From positions 289,312-353,311 of the forward strand of contig JAKJXP020000047.1 of assembly GCA_022225965.2 (NCBI GenBank): a DNA stretch of 64,000 nucleotides, given 5' to 3'. A model generated the notes under the pieces. The model was given only the letters and a program-made list of their open reading frames with translations. It ran no database searches and had not been told where the DNA came from. Shown in pieces: positions 1-12,795 of the stretch. Made by a program: the position numbers and the translations under genes. This stretch comes from Diatrype stigma (taxonomy: Eukaryota > Ascomycota > Sordariomycetes > Xylariales > Diatrypaceae). Numbering within the stretch: position 1 is the first letter of the stretch; the number at the start of each line of letters is the position of its first letter.

Positions 1-3000
1 GGCAGTAGTAGCTAATCACCTAAGCGAGCCTCGAGCTCCTTCGCATTCCTACGCCTCGCGGTCGGCTTGCGGCGCGATTCGGGATATGCACATTCGGCCC
101 CGGCCTTAGCGCAGCGCGAGCACGCCGGCCTTACTCTATCACACTTGAGTTTACGGGAGCGGCAAGAAACACAGGCCTGCAAGCACACTTTCTTAGTTGA
201 CGTATCATGGCAGCTTGGATGGATCTCCGTTGAGTTACCAAAGGTTCCCCTATCTGGCTGCTGGACATAGTAGTGGTTAGGTAATTCGGTAGTCGACCAA
301 CGTGACTTGTGATGACGATTAGAGCTATGGCTATAGAGCTATATGGTAGGCGGCAGTAAATACAGCAGTAGGTCCTACACTACGCCCAGGACTGCTCTCG
401 TTGCGTATAACAACAACACATTGATGCTGGTTTAGGCATCAGTCAGCCAATATATAAAACCCCCGCTGTGGACCATACGAATCCCTGTTAACTGCATGAT
501 CGTTGCTCAGTCTGATTTCTGACCAAACAGACCAGCTGATTTCCGCATAATCGAGTCAATCACTGTATGAAGTAAGCACTACAATTACATTACTGAGCTG
601 TCGGAGATAAGGGTGTCGGGGGGTGAGATATATGTAAGTAGGTATGATAATGTAGATAGGGAGCTGGTCCCGAGCACCTACACATGATTTATATTTATAC
701 TTATATAAGTATGCTGATGGCTGCCTAAGGACTAGTTATCATGTGTTCGGTACGTGCTTTACTAATACTAGTAGTAGCCGCCTGCGTTATCTGCCCAACC
801 GTCTAGTCGACGTTTCACTAAGCACGATAGACGACGCTCTATGCCAGTCTCCTACAGTAGAGCTGTTTATAGTCAGACAGAGGGAGGGCCGATCCTACCT
901 CCAATAAGACGATCGATCTCTCCCTATGCAGTTGGTTGTTTTTGATCCGGGACACCCGGTAGACCAGGTAGTCTCTCCGGTCAACGCATGTAGGGAGGAT
1001 GGCACATCTCGGTCAAGAGGGCCTGCCGGCAATCCCTACCTAAAAGCAATCGTCCGGGGTTCTCCTCCTCGTGAGCATACATCGCACGATCCTTCCGACG
1101 CACGCCTTGGTGATACGTCCACTTCGAAGGAATACTTCGTAGGCAGCAGCATGGTCGAGACAGACAGACAGACACCAGGCTGAGACACAACTCGCTGATG
1201 GGACGGCTGTCAGATCTCGCCCAGCCTCCGACTTGCTTGCCTTTTGTAGCATGACAGGATGGCTACGCACAGGCATGCCGGATCCAGGCATGCGTGCCAT
1301 ATGGCTTGCAGGGCCGCGCCGATAACCGTCGATAAACCAGGTAGCGCGCCATCTGGTGACGCCCGACCCAAGGTGAAATCCGTCATTGGGCACCGAGATG
1401 GGTGGTGTTGCTGATCATGTGTGCAGCAGCTATGAGGTAGTAGTGAGTAATCAATCAAAGCCCATGCCAAAACCTCGGATGCCAGTTCCGCTTGTCACTG
1501 CGACTCACGGTCAGTTTTAGGATGTTATCACATAATCAAGTCGGCCACGAGGGATGTATGCTGTCTTGCTGTGTGACCGGGCGGCCCCTCAAGTTTTTTG
1601 CCTGGAAAAACAAAAGCAGTCAAAAGAAAAAGAAAAGAGAAGGGAAAAGCAATCGAGACCCTTGTCCTGACGTCGGGACACTCACGTCCTGTGGCTTGAG
1701 CTAGTGTCCTAAAAATCTTCCGCGAATGATACATACGAACATGGGTACGGTAACCCGGAAAAGGGTGTGCAGAGCTCACTCACCGACTACCTATAGTAGG
1801 TAAGGTTCTAGCCGCCATGAGCTTCTTCTCCCTAATGACTGGCCTACCTATGAGTTAGGGTAGCATGCCTATGTCACCAAAGCTATTTCGTGCCGCGGGA
1901 TGCAACGTCCGAATCTGGCTTGATGCTTGGAATGCTGTAATGAGCTTTCTATGAGCGAGTTTGACATGCGGAAGTCTCAAGTTACGGCGTTGATCGTCTC
2001 GGGGCCTCATCTGCGGATACATGGCTAACTACATCCTGTCCTCTACGTAACTAGGAAATAGCTTGGTCGGCATCATAAGACCTCCGAAGCCCAGGTTAGA
2101 TTAATTTTGTCAGTATTTGTAATGCCATCGTTGATATACTAGCTAAGTGCCCCCTCCCCTTTTCTTTTGTTGGTGTATATACATGGTGTAAGTAAGGGGG
2201 TACTTACCTAGACCCTGCGGGCAGGATACAAGCGCAGAGGCCAAGGACCATGAGACAAAACCCTTTCTCTTCGGAAACTTATTTCATTTTCGTTATCTGT
2301 CAAGCTGTGGGATGACACGGTACTTTGGAGAGTGTATCCCCCAGTCAACTATCTGTGTGTCTACTCGGCCATCTAGGTGAGTAGCTGAAACTAGAAAGTT
2401 GTTCGACGTCTTGTGACCTATAAACCCAGATTCTCAAGTACAGTGAGCGTAGAGTTTCCATAAACCTTTACCTACCTACCTCCTACTAGTAGATGGTCAA
2501 AACCAAATGCACTACCAACCTACATGTAGCTAGTATCTACACCCTCTAACCTCGTGTGTACCACGCGAGTGTAAGACACTCTATGTATGTTCCAGAGCCC
2601 CCAGGGCACGTGGTTCTATAGTAGGGTACCAAGTTCAAGTGACTGTCTCTAGAGGCGCAGTGCGTCAACTTTGAATTATTGAACCCTCGTGAGAGATTGC
2701 CACTGTTTTCTTGACCTGGCTCAAACTCGACAGAGCGACGCGTTCGATTGAAGGGACTCGACATTGAACAAGTTTTTACTTCAACACTGAACCAAACCAT
2801 ACCAATCTATAGGTTAGGCTCAAGCGCCAGTGTTTCGGGTTCTGGAAGTGGAGGGAGGACGTTATAGTTACATCAATAACCGTTAAACTTACAACACATG
2901 ACTGAACTCTACCATCAAGTAGGTTAGGTACCTAAACGTTGCTTCGCCCAATGCACACCGCCGTTGTTGCAACGACAACCAGACACACAGACGTATTGTA

Positions 3001-4162
3001 CAATACATACGTCGCACTCTAGCCCCCAAAATCGTCGTCACACCTAGCCCCCTATGGATATGGATGGTAGGTGCTAACTATCGTCCATTGAAAGGGGAGG
3101 GGGGGAAGGGAAGCCGGCAGCATCCCCCCCGGGAGAGGGGATCTGCATTATGTTTAATTTATCGATCGGAAAGTATCAGAGCCTAGGTAGGTACTCTTCC
3201 GGGTAGGTGGTAGACATCGTGAACGGACAGCTTCCAGGCAGGCAGGTAGATAGAAAATTGGCAGGCTGGCAGGCAGGCCGGCGAGACGGTCGTGCATGGC
3301 TATGTCGCTCAACCATCCCATCCGTTCCATGCCAGGCATACATCTACTCGCATACATCTATCTACACACGTACATACGTATATGCCTAGACATGTAGCTA
3401 TAGGCAACTCCCACTTCCAATGCTCCGACCTATCTGTCTGTGGAACACAGACCCGATAGTGTTGTATCGATGCAAGGTTCCGGGCCAGCGTATCGGGCAC
3501 GGCTTAGATCACACCACCCACTTCATCTTGGCTCGTAGGCCGGTCCAAGACCAGCAGCCAGCAGCCAGCAGTCAAGCCTGTCACTCACCCACTCACTCAC
3601 GTACTCACTCAGTCACCACAAGTGGTATCGAACACCTTAGAGCCAAATGTTGTAGATATTTGTTATTCGATCAGCCGGTTCAAAATAAGCGCTGTCCTAT
3701 AATGTATACAGAGAATCAGACCGTAGCGCCGGATTTGCTGCGCTGCCGCTTCGCCTGGATGGCAAAGTCCGCCGCCGCCGCCGCCCCCTTTTTCTTTCCC
3801 AAATGATGCGATGCGCCCTAGTACACTTTGAACACCCCCTCGCCCGAATTCCAGTATCCAGTTGTAACCCAGTTATCCAGTACCCAGTACCTTAAGTCTT
3901 TTGGTGTTCGACCCCCAATTCCCTTTCCGATACGCCGTTTTGAATTTGAATTTGAATTTCACAGAGGTCCCCCGTCTTCTCCAGGTCATGCCGATGCCTT
4001 GTCAGCCGCAAGGTTATAGTAAAGTTCGGCGGTCAAACTGGGCTTTTCGCCTGCCTGTCCGCTTTTAAGAAGTGAATCCCTCGTACATCGTAGCGCCGTT
4101 CTATGCAACAGTGGACCAGTAAGAAAAGGGGAAATGCTGCCTCGGTTCGCTGGTCGTCACAA
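1..4162. other. Intergenic region, no gene supported
   Basis: No reading frame here shows a recognisable domain, codon-biased stretch or splice pattern. The longest open frame (about 128 codons, ending near 3806) is Ser/His/Gln mixed sequence without a family signature. The DNA is of mid GC and carries scattered short tandem motifs of the GTAGGTA/ACATACAT type and a GCCGCC run near 3769-3785. The last part probably contains the 3' flank of the minus-strand homeodomain gene. Confidence 0.6.
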
Positions 4163-5661
4163 TTAGATGCTAAGGCGCTTGCTCTTTGCCGAGCTATGTT
4201 GCTCTAGGCGCTCCAGGTCGCCGTCGTCGTAGTTGTTGGTGTCGTCGTCACTAATATGGGAGGCGTCTCGCTTTCCCCTTTGAGATAGGGCAAATGACTC
4301 CGCCCGCGCGTTCTTCTGCAATGCGGGTAGTTGTCGTCGACGCGCATTGATAAACCAGTTGGATATTTGGTCTGTTCGCAAATTCAGTTAGTCAAGTCCG
4401 AAGCGGTACCGGATATCGCGTAACCGCGAGCAAGCAGTCTGGCGATTATTGGGCTCATTCTCGGTCTCTGATCAAGGTCCGGACAAAATAGCTAGGGTAT
4501 TCTAGCATGCTAGAAACCAAAGGGGAAAAAAACAATTAAGACTTACTCAGTTGCAGGCCAGTCGCCCTCACAAGCTCCTGCTTCTCGTCTTCGGTGGGAT
4601 AAGGGTGCCCGAGGTGAGCTTGGAACCAAGAGCGAAGCTTATCGGTGGTCTCTTTCGGTAAATTTCCCCGACGCTTCCGTTGCCTGGTATCTCCGGGCGC
4701 CCCAATACTAATTGGTCCAACGCGTATTGGCAGGTACGGATCCTGGTATGGTGCTCCATACGGACCAGGGGAGAACGGCGTTCGATCGTACGGGCGGGTA
4801 TATCCTAGCGAGACGGAGTGGTTCCGAGCAGCATAAGAGTAGCCGTAGCTGGTGTCTGCTGGCGTGTATGCCGACGCCCCAGATTCGGGTCTGTAGCCTG
4901 CACCATAAGGTGTACCTGGTTGTCCCATAGGTTCTCGGAGGTACTCCCCCACGGAATAGCCTCTCATCCTCTGCATCTCTATGTTGCCCCTCTCAGCAAG
5001 ATGAGGAAATGGCAAGCTAGGTAAAGTCGGATGCATCTCAGCCTGTCCAGCTCCACCGTTGGCGGCAAGAGGGCGCAGCGGGGATGATGGGCTGCCTGTA
5101 GCATATATGACACCCCCGTTGGAACTGCTCCATGCTTCGGGAGATGGTCTAGGTCTAGTCGGTGATGACTGCTGGTAGTAATCACTTTGCGAGGCATATT
5201 GTCTTGGGACCTGGCTAGTCCTCTCGAGGTCTCTCCCACCGTCCAAAGACAGCCGTCGTCGCTTCGTATCTCTAGGCGAATGAACGTATTCCGGCGGCGT
5301 CGCAAGCCCAAATCCACGCCCACTAATAGGGGATGTTGCTGATGACCCTCTTCTCCTGAGGGCATCTTGGTCGACCGGTATTAAAACTTCTGGAATAGCC
5401 TGATAGGACGCCGTTAGCGGGAAAGCAGGTAGAAAGGATGAGAGAAAACAGTACCTGCTTGATTGATGGAAGAGTAATATCCTCAAGATTGTGCTGGTGT
5501 CGACGAACATTATCCCGTCGAGACTCATGCCAGGGGAGATCGCGATGGAACCCGCTGTTGGAGTAAGTAGTCATGGTGAGTGTAGAAGCCATTCCAGTCT
5601 CTATGGGAGAAGGTGGATTTGAACGAAATGTCACCGGGCGCTTTGAGGACCTATTGTCCAT
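4163..5661 (-). CDS. TALE-type homeodomain transcription factor
   Basis: Probable nuclear DNA-binding regulator of about 422 residues. I join three exons: 5661-5455, 5399-4547 and 4371-4163. Introns are GT-AG (55 and 175 nt), and both junctions keep frame. The homeodomain lies near residues 308-370 and is split by the second intron. It starts RKRRGNLPKETTDKLRSWF, contains the extended loop-1 segment LGHPYPTEDEK typical of TALE/Homeobox_KN proteins, and ends in recognition helix NQISNWFINARRR. Joining exons 2 and 3 restores GLQLNQISNWF exactly, which supports the splice. The preceding 300 residues are Ser/Pro/Tyr-rich and probably disordered, with a basic patch DTKRRRLSLDG that could be a nuclear localisation signal. 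A short Asp-rich tail follows the homeodomain. Target genes cannot be read from sequence. The start is the first ATG of exon 1; an upstream exon is possible but not needed. Confidence 0.9.
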
Positions 5662-7097
5662 AACATATCAACCAGTAGTAGGTTGTTATATTTATTAACT
5701 TTGCGGTTATGCCTATCACCGAGGTCAGTTGTGTGGTGGGTAAGATGGATATTGAACGTCTGTTCAATATCAGGAACATGGACTCACCTCCACCATATGA
5801 GCTAGAAACTGTTCGAACAAATCAGGCCAGCCAAGAATCAGAAATGAACTAGTATTTATATTCTTTCTCTGGAGCTGACAAGGTTTCGTTGAAAATCGGC
5901 ACTGGAATAAGCGCAGAGGTCGTTGCCGGATATCAGTAGTGCCCCGTGTGTTATGGCTGGAAGCGGGCAAGCGATAATCTGCTTATGGCCGTCGTCCCAA
6001 CTTAGTTTTCAGCTATTTCAGCTATGCAAAGTCATATAGATCGCATGGAAAGCTTAACGTTGGATGGTGGATATTTAAAGAATGCTCCCAGGGCGCTGAC
6101 GAACTATAATTTAAGGATACAGGCCGCTAGAGGCTATAGACAACAATAGTGAAACAGAAGTGAAGTCTACAACACAACAGCAACGAACGAGATGACGAGT
6201 CCTAGATCACTCAAACAGCCGGGCGATCGGTGCACAGATGAATGAATGCGAGCAGGTAGGATATAGAGATCACAGCCTTCACGACCTGGAGATGTAAGAA
6301 GGCAAAGCAAAGCAAGGTGTGTTGAAAGCAAGGACTAGGAACGGCTGGCGTGGCAGATAGACTGAAGACTGAGCGCAAAGAATGTTTCGACGATGAACCC
6401 GTAGTCACTACCCGCAAAGCTAGATCGAGGCCTAGTTTATGGCAACGCCAGAACAGTTGACAGGGAGGCACGAGTGCTTTCAAGCTTGAAGTCGGGAAAG
6501 GCTGCGCCAATGGCGTGGGAGACAGTTGTGATGGAGCCAAACTAAGCCGTAAAGAAAGCACAAATGCGAGGCAGAACAAGGATGACAAGGATTATAGAGA
6601 TGTCAGGGCACCAGGGCACCACTAGGGGACCATCCACCCAGAAAGGCACGACGAGGAGGGAAAGAAGGATATAACCACAGGCTAGTAGAATCGATGTATC
6701 ACCGAGCTGTACTGTACCCGCATCCCCACAGACGACCCATCCTGGTTACTCGTGGCGGCTCCCTCCCACGAAGGGCACCGGGGCTACTTGACGGGCTACT
6801 TGACAGGCTAAGAGCCCAAGACTGCTAGGGCTCGCTGTAAGACCGGGATCTCGAGGCCTGCCGGGCTGCACCTGGACTGTTAAACGGATTACTTACATAG
6901 GGTTCACTGCTAGTTCCGTTAGCAACATGGAAGGTTCTTGCGGGTTTGCGAGGTGATGACCTAGCCAGCGAACCGGGGCCGGCCTTCCAGAGAGGCGGGG
7001 AGTCGGGGTGCTAACCACGTTTACAACCACGTTTACATACTAACCGCAGTCAACAGGAGAGGCGGCTACAAGCGAAACTCAAAACAGCAGATGGGAA

Positions 7098-7125
7098 TCA
7101 TGGGACATGGGACATGGGACATGGA
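7098..7125. repeat. Short tandem repeat, unit CATGGGA
   Basis: Four near-identical copies of a 7-base unit (CATGGGA, last copy CATGGAA) follow one another. No coding role is visible. Confidence 0.7.
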
Positions 7126-8154
7126 ACGGCATAAGGGTATCTGTAGGCAGGGATGAGAGAGCCTTGAAAGTGACAGTTATTACTCCAGGGTTAATAAGTG
7201 GACTGGCCCGGTGAATAGAAGATGCTACCGGGGGCTTACCTCACCTTACACGCGCGTATCATTGCATATGTAGGAAAATGCATTCGAAGGAGTGGGCTGA
7301 ACCTTCTGACTCCAGACGACATGGGCCGCATCTAGATTTGCATTGCACGCCAAACTCTAGTCCTTGCGGCTGCGTGGGCGTTGCCAAGAGAGGCCACCGA
7401 CTAAGCTGCTATTGTCCAGTCTATTGTCCAGTATGCCTCGGCATCGTTCGCGGTGCCATACATAGTAATACCTGGAAGTCGATGAGAGACGAAGAGCGCC
7501 GGCAAAGCTAGTTTCTACCGAAAGTCTCGTGAGCCATATTGCCATACCGCCGTCAGTATCGAACTTAGGGAGAGACAGCAGTCGGAACAACTGCACGCTG
7601 CCGACCTAACCTATGGCAACCCCAGTGTGCCACTCGGCAGAAAGCATCGTTGCTCTAGGTAGAGCCAAGAGAAAAAAAATATGACACAGGGGCTCCCGAA
7701 GTTTTGGCACCACTAGAAGGTCGGCCCCTCTGCTCGGAACGAGACGATGTCACGCGGGCTGCTGGGTTGGGCCGCCCAGTAGAACTGATGATGAATTACA
7801 GTTACTACCTAGGTATGGTATCCGGCAAATGCCTACCTGGGCCATCCTCACCTCGCAAGAAGTCAGGCCGAGGCAGGTGACTGCGTGCGTGTACGACAGA
7901 CATAGCTTGGAACATGGGAAAAACCAAGAAGCCGTTCTGAAGTCGTCCGGCCACTAACTAACTCATAAGGGTTACTCGAATGGCGATGTACCTACCTAAG
8001 CAACTTCTATCTCTCGGTCGGCCAGCTTCCCGAGAAGTAGGGCGTAAATATGGCGTAGGTACAGCTGCAAGACGGCCAGACTCGGACGGAGGAACAATAA
8101 AGTGAAGCTGTCTCTACGTAGTTAGTTTCTCTGCGTAGTTAGTTAGCAAGAGTT

Positions 8155-8204
8155 TGAGGGAATAGCGATCTGAGGGAATAGCGATCTAAGGGAATAACGA
8201 TTCA
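8155..8204. repeat. Direct repeat, unit AGGGAATAGCGATCTG
   Basis: Three imperfect copies of a unit of about 16 bases (TGAGGGAATAGCGATC and variants) lie in tandem. A second short array with unit GCGTAATAG follows at about 8442-8478. Both are in non-coding DNA. Confidence 0.65.
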
Positions 8205-8548
8205 TGTGCCGCCGCGGAGTCGATGACGATCTCGCCTAGTGGTTAGTTGACTGAGTTGTTGGTTGTTAGTTGTTGATTAGTGAATAGGCTACATACATGC
8301 CAGCATACTTACATACTATACCTACTATTATTGTGCTATTGTCTAGTCTCGTGGGTGTTCGGTCTCTGTAGGGTCTCTGTAGGTGAGCTTGGCGGGGCCT
8401 AGCAGGACTTCGCAGGCGGTGCCAATCGATCAAAAACACAAGCGTAATAGGCGTAATAGGCGAAATAGGCGTAATAGCAGGACCAAAATAACGTTCCCGC
8501 TACCATGCACTTAGCAGTAATGACATACATGGATCGGATGGATTTACA

Positions 8549-8604
8549 ACCTGGAACCTCGACCTGGAACCACGACCTGGAACCACGACCTGGAACCACA
8601 ATGA
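8549..8604. repeat. Minisatellite, unit ACCTGGAACCACG
   Basis: About four tandem copies of a 13-base unit with small changes. A similar short array of unit GAACCCTG lies at about 14799-14824, so GGAACC-type microarrays recur in this gene-poor region. Confidence 0.7.
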
Positions 8605-9540
8605 ACCTGGAACGACAAGGGCCAAGACGCCTTGCTTCAACCAGGGCTTCGACAAGGAGCAACTATTTCGTACCGGATTTGCATATCTCATAACCTTGAC
8701 CTTGGTATCGTTTGTCGCTAGCCTTTTACATACTTCATAATTACCTACATAATACGATAATCGGAGAAGAGAGAGAGAGAGAGGCTTGCAGAGGGAGAGT
8801 TCACTCAACTGGGAATGTGAAACGTTATACAGAGCAATAGTAACTACGGAGTACCTGCAAATCTATGTCCTATCTCTTACTTAGGTAGGCAGTTAGTGGA
8901 TTATGTCATATTGCCGGCAATCGATCAAACTGTACGACATAATCAGCCATTGACAAGTTGAGCTAGGTACGAGGTACACAACCAAAGTATACTCCGGGCC
9001 CAGAGTTTATTCTGCGTACCATGGCTCTCATGGCTATATGTGAATCATATTAATGCATATTGCAAAATACATACGTAGTATGATATATCAAACTGGCAGG
9101 CCTATAACTAATGGGTTGTTGCTATATTTATTCTGCAGTATTAATCATGCCTTTAAGCTTGCCTGTCTACCAATGCACGCTGTGCTTTTCTTTCTTGCTA
9201 TAGAGTATAGTTGCAATTATCTACCTAGGTAAGCAAGATGAGCATGAGCCTGCTTTATACTCAAACGTTCTTGTGTAGGTACCTACCTACCTAGCAATGT
9301 ACACATACTCTATATGTACTTTATGTAGGTATTTGAAGCAAGCGACTATCGCGGCTGCTACCATTTGTGCTTAGCACGTTGTCTAGGCAATTGTCACAAC
9401 GAAAGCCGCGCGGTCATCCGAAGTGTCGGGCGACATGGACCGAAAATTATGGACTGCCCGCATTGTCAGCGACAATGGCAGGCCTATCGGCTGGCCAAGG
9501 CAGCACGAGGGTCCCACGGGCCACCACCTGGGCACTTGCA

Positions 9541-9622
9541 CTACGGCATTAGCACTGGCACTGTCACTGGCAATGCCACTGGCAATGGCAATGGCGCTGG
9601 CACTGGCGCTGGCGCTGGCCCT
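9541..9622. repeat. Degenerate 6-base repeat, unit GGCACT/GGCAAT/GGCGCT
   Basis: A run of hexamers of the form GGC(A/G)(A/C)T. In one frame it would encode alternating Ala-Leu and in another Gly-Thr/Gly-Asn/Gly-Ala, on both strands. These open frames are products of the repeat, not evidence of a gene. Confidence 0.75.
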
Positions 9623-10041
9623 GCTGCCCTGCTGCCCTGTCTCCCACATCCCGTACCTAGGTTAGTTAACTAGCGGTTACCACTGACGAATACTTGGTTT
9701 AGCGCGCCAGGTTCCGCTGTTCAACACACGTACGTTGACCGGTAGCGAGCAGCCTGGCTTGAGGGGATCAGTCGGTAGCGCGAGCGTAGCGTCTCCGCCG
9801 CTGTGGCAATCGCGGCGCTCCACTTCGAAAACGGCACCCGGGCCGGTTGTCAAATGAATCAGGGCCTGTTTAGCTGCCCAGGCTTGCGCTGCTTCTGGCA
9901 ATACACCCGTTGTCAGTGGGGCGGACGAGGGGAGCGACGAACTTTTTGGAGACGCCAGACGGTTGATGGATGGATACTGGCACCGGATACTGGTACTCAC
10001 TCACTTACTTACTACCTCTCTCTACTTTGTACCTACCACGC

Positions 10042-10105
10042 CTACACACGCCTGCACGCCTGCACGCCTGCACGCCTGTACGCCTGTACGTTCCGCACGC
10101 CTGCA
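10042..10105. repeat. Minisatellite, unit CACGCCTG
   Basis: About six to seven tandem copies of an 8-base unit (CACGCCTG/TACGCCTG). It is non-coding, although both strands stay open across it. Confidence 0.75.
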
Positions 10106-11711
10106 CGGAGGCTGCGCTCGGAGAAGTGTCAAATTTCTAGTTAATGAGTACGCGCGTTCGGTAGACCCGAGGAATCGAAAAAGGCAGAAAGGGTATACAT
10201 CATGCATCATAGACACCATCTGATATGGTAGTCTACTACGTAGTAGAACCAAGGAACCTGGAAGTCTACATCTACATAGTACATCTCGAGGTTCGGTTCG
10301 GTGAAGCGATCTGCGTACATAGGTATGCAGTAAGCTGCCAGCTCGGCGCAAATAGGATAATCCTCGGCTTAATACTCATCGATCGTTTTGTCGTCGGCGT
10401 TTCTATGCATCTCATCTTCAAAGCCTTTTGGATGTATCGTTGTGGTTGACAAACAGGAGAGCTCTCCGGATGAGTATGGTGTTACGAATAAGAGAACTCC
10501 GATATGCCTCTGCGCATGGCTACAAGGCCGCTATGCCTTCAAATAAGCCAGAAGCTCATAAGTAACTAAGTAGCTTATTCTACCGATGGTTTTCATGAGC
10601 AGATGAGTATCCTGGTCGCCAAGTAGCTACTGATGATGGATTAGGTAATCACGCAGCCAAGTTCCTAGAGGCTGTTCACAAAATATAAGCTTACATTAGA
10701 TTAGATAGTCGGTGGTGAAACATGCGCACGGCTCCAACGAGGCCAACGCTTATTATACAAGTACGTACTTCGTGCCATCGAAAGGGCTGGCCAAGTCTTC
10801 TATGTGAGACACGATGCCGTTGTGTATACCATATCCTGCCCATGCTCTTCTTCTGTCAAATACATGCCTAAATCGCTGTGATGGTTCGTTTGGTTGTGAG
10901 ACACTTCGCATGCCTCAGTCATGCCCTCGAAAAGGGCGTACATCCCGGTGCCTCCATGGCTTCATGCTTTGTGCCATTGAACCAGAACTCGTTTTTATAT
11001 CCAAGACACAAGCGCCATCCATTGCCTATCATCAGGGAGTAACGGTATACGACCTCGAGGGCGGCCATGATGGTTGGTTTGATGATCCGCCATGTTCAGT
11101 AATCAAAATTTTGGCAGGTTCGGGTGAACGACACAAACATGGTGGTAAGGTTGTGACCAAGTGACAGTGCTGCAAAGCATGCTTCGTACCTAAGCTATAT
11201 CCACCGACTGAATAAATGTCACACATACCTATTACATAGTACATATTACATATTTACATATACGCCATACATGTTGTTAGAGTATTCCGCAACGGATCGA
11301 TCAACCCTTTTAGGGTAACCATATCGTAGTTTGTCTTGAAATCAGGCTTGCCACGCTCCAGCTGCATCAACCCCGGTCTAGATTCACACATCAAACTGTA
11401 CGGAGTTTTGGTTGGTGCGTAGAGTAATGCAGCGCCAGACTCAAAACATAAACAGTTGCATCGGTAGGCACATCACTAAGAACGCAGAGGTAAGTACTTG
11501 GAATAGGTTGGACGAGGAAGAACCGGACTGCATATGTAGATGCTGATTAGCATAATACCTCCCTACTACAGGTACATATCGACCTGTGAGCTGTCTTGAG
11601 ATTTAGCAGCCTTTCCCTGTGCGGTTCCGGCCCGCACACGAGAGTTTACGGCACAGGGATATGTTAGTGCCACCGTTGCTACCAATTTCTTGGGTGTAAG
11701 TTGTACTATAG

Positions 11712-11973
11712 TACGAAGGTCGCGGCCACAATTGTTGATCATAGCCCATGTCTGGGTATGTGCGAATAGCAAATGCCATACAAGGGATACTGTATTAAGA
11801 CTTAGCGCTTTTAGTGGACTTAAACCAGTATATGGCGTTACTTCCAGGGCTTAAGCCCACTGAAGTATAGCGCTTATACTGCGCTAACCAATTTAAGGGT
11901 TAAGTGCGGCTCAATAACTACGTACTGTGGCTCTATGGGCTTGTTATCAACAATTGTGGCCGCGACCTTCGTA
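11712..11973. mobile_element. 262-bp inverted-repeat element, mariner-like MITE candidate
   Basis: The ends are a perfect 28-base inverted repeat: 11712-11739 (TACGAAGGTCGCGGCCACAA...) and 11946-11973 read on the other strand. The outermost bases on each side are TA, which fits a TA target-site duplication of the Tc1/mariner kind with the inverted repeat proper starting CGAAGG. The interior (about 206 bases) has no open frame and contains a short palindrome GGGCTTAAGCCC. The size and lack of coding capacity fit a miniature inverted-repeat transposable element. Family assignment rests only on the TA and is tentative. Confidence 0.7.
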
Positions 11974-12420
11974 TGTAAGGTAAGCAGTAATAAGTTATCG
12001 AGCGTATCAGGGGGCGTTCCTTGACATAAAGCTAGTTCCGTTTTGTTATAGTTGTCAGTACTACCTACGTCCTAGACGGATATGTATATATCGTGGCTGA
12101 CCATGATACCGGTAGTTATAAACGTACAAGCTGACATCAGGGCTTCAAGGTTGGAAGTTCCCTACATAGTACTCCGTAGTGAGTGGTTGACAGAGGCTGC
12201 AGCACACGAGCTAGTACCTAGCAAATAAAATGCCGGTTGGCCTGCATATCCCATCCCACATCCCACATCCCACACAGAGACACATGAATGGCACCTGTCA
12301 ATTCTCTCTACTTCCGAGACACATGGGGGTGTCGATGGGGGTTGTCGGTGGCTGACTGATTCCGTGCGGCCGTCCAACGCCTCGCCGCCGCCACTTCTTT
12401 TCCCCCCTCTCACGGGAAAT

Positions 12421-12467
12421 ATACATACATACATACATACATACATACATACATACGTACATACATA
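12421..12467. repeat. (ACAT)n microsatellite
   Basis: About nine uninterrupted ACAT/ATAC tetranucleotides, then a slightly diverged continuation (ACGTACATACATA). Shorter copies of the same motif recur at many intergenic places in the window. Confidence 0.9.
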
Positions 12468-12795
12468 ACGACGCACACAAACATGGACACGCCATCTTCT
12501 GACAAGCCGAGGCGTTCTCGAATTCCTCCAATCACCGGGCCCAGACCGTCGTTGGTGGCCCGTCGTTGGTGGCCCCAGTGGATGCAGCCGGGAAGTTGCA
12601 AAATAGCAAAGCCCAAGGTCATGTCATACGGGCCTACGTACGTACATACTTTAGTCATGTAGTAGTTACTGATCAGCCCCCCTGGCTCTCGAACCGGGTT
12701 CTCGGTACGGTCAGTCTGATCTGCATGGTCACATACACACACTACGGTACCACACTACCTACCTGTAGGCTGTAGATAGCGCTGATAATTACTTA

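Noticed and set aside
6211..6588. 125-codon minus-strand frame with a hydrophobic Leu/Ser-rich start
   Set aside because: It has no recognisable family or splice context, and the composition looks random. It could be upstream DNA of the homeodomain gene.
9365..9673. Open frames over the GGCACT/GGCAAT hexamer repeat on both strands
   Set aside because: All are repeat-driven (Ala-Leu or Gly-Thr periodic peptides) with no domain, and several frames are open at once.
10814..11164. 116-codon plus-strand frame
   Set aside because: No family motif, no codon bias, no plausible neighbouring exon.
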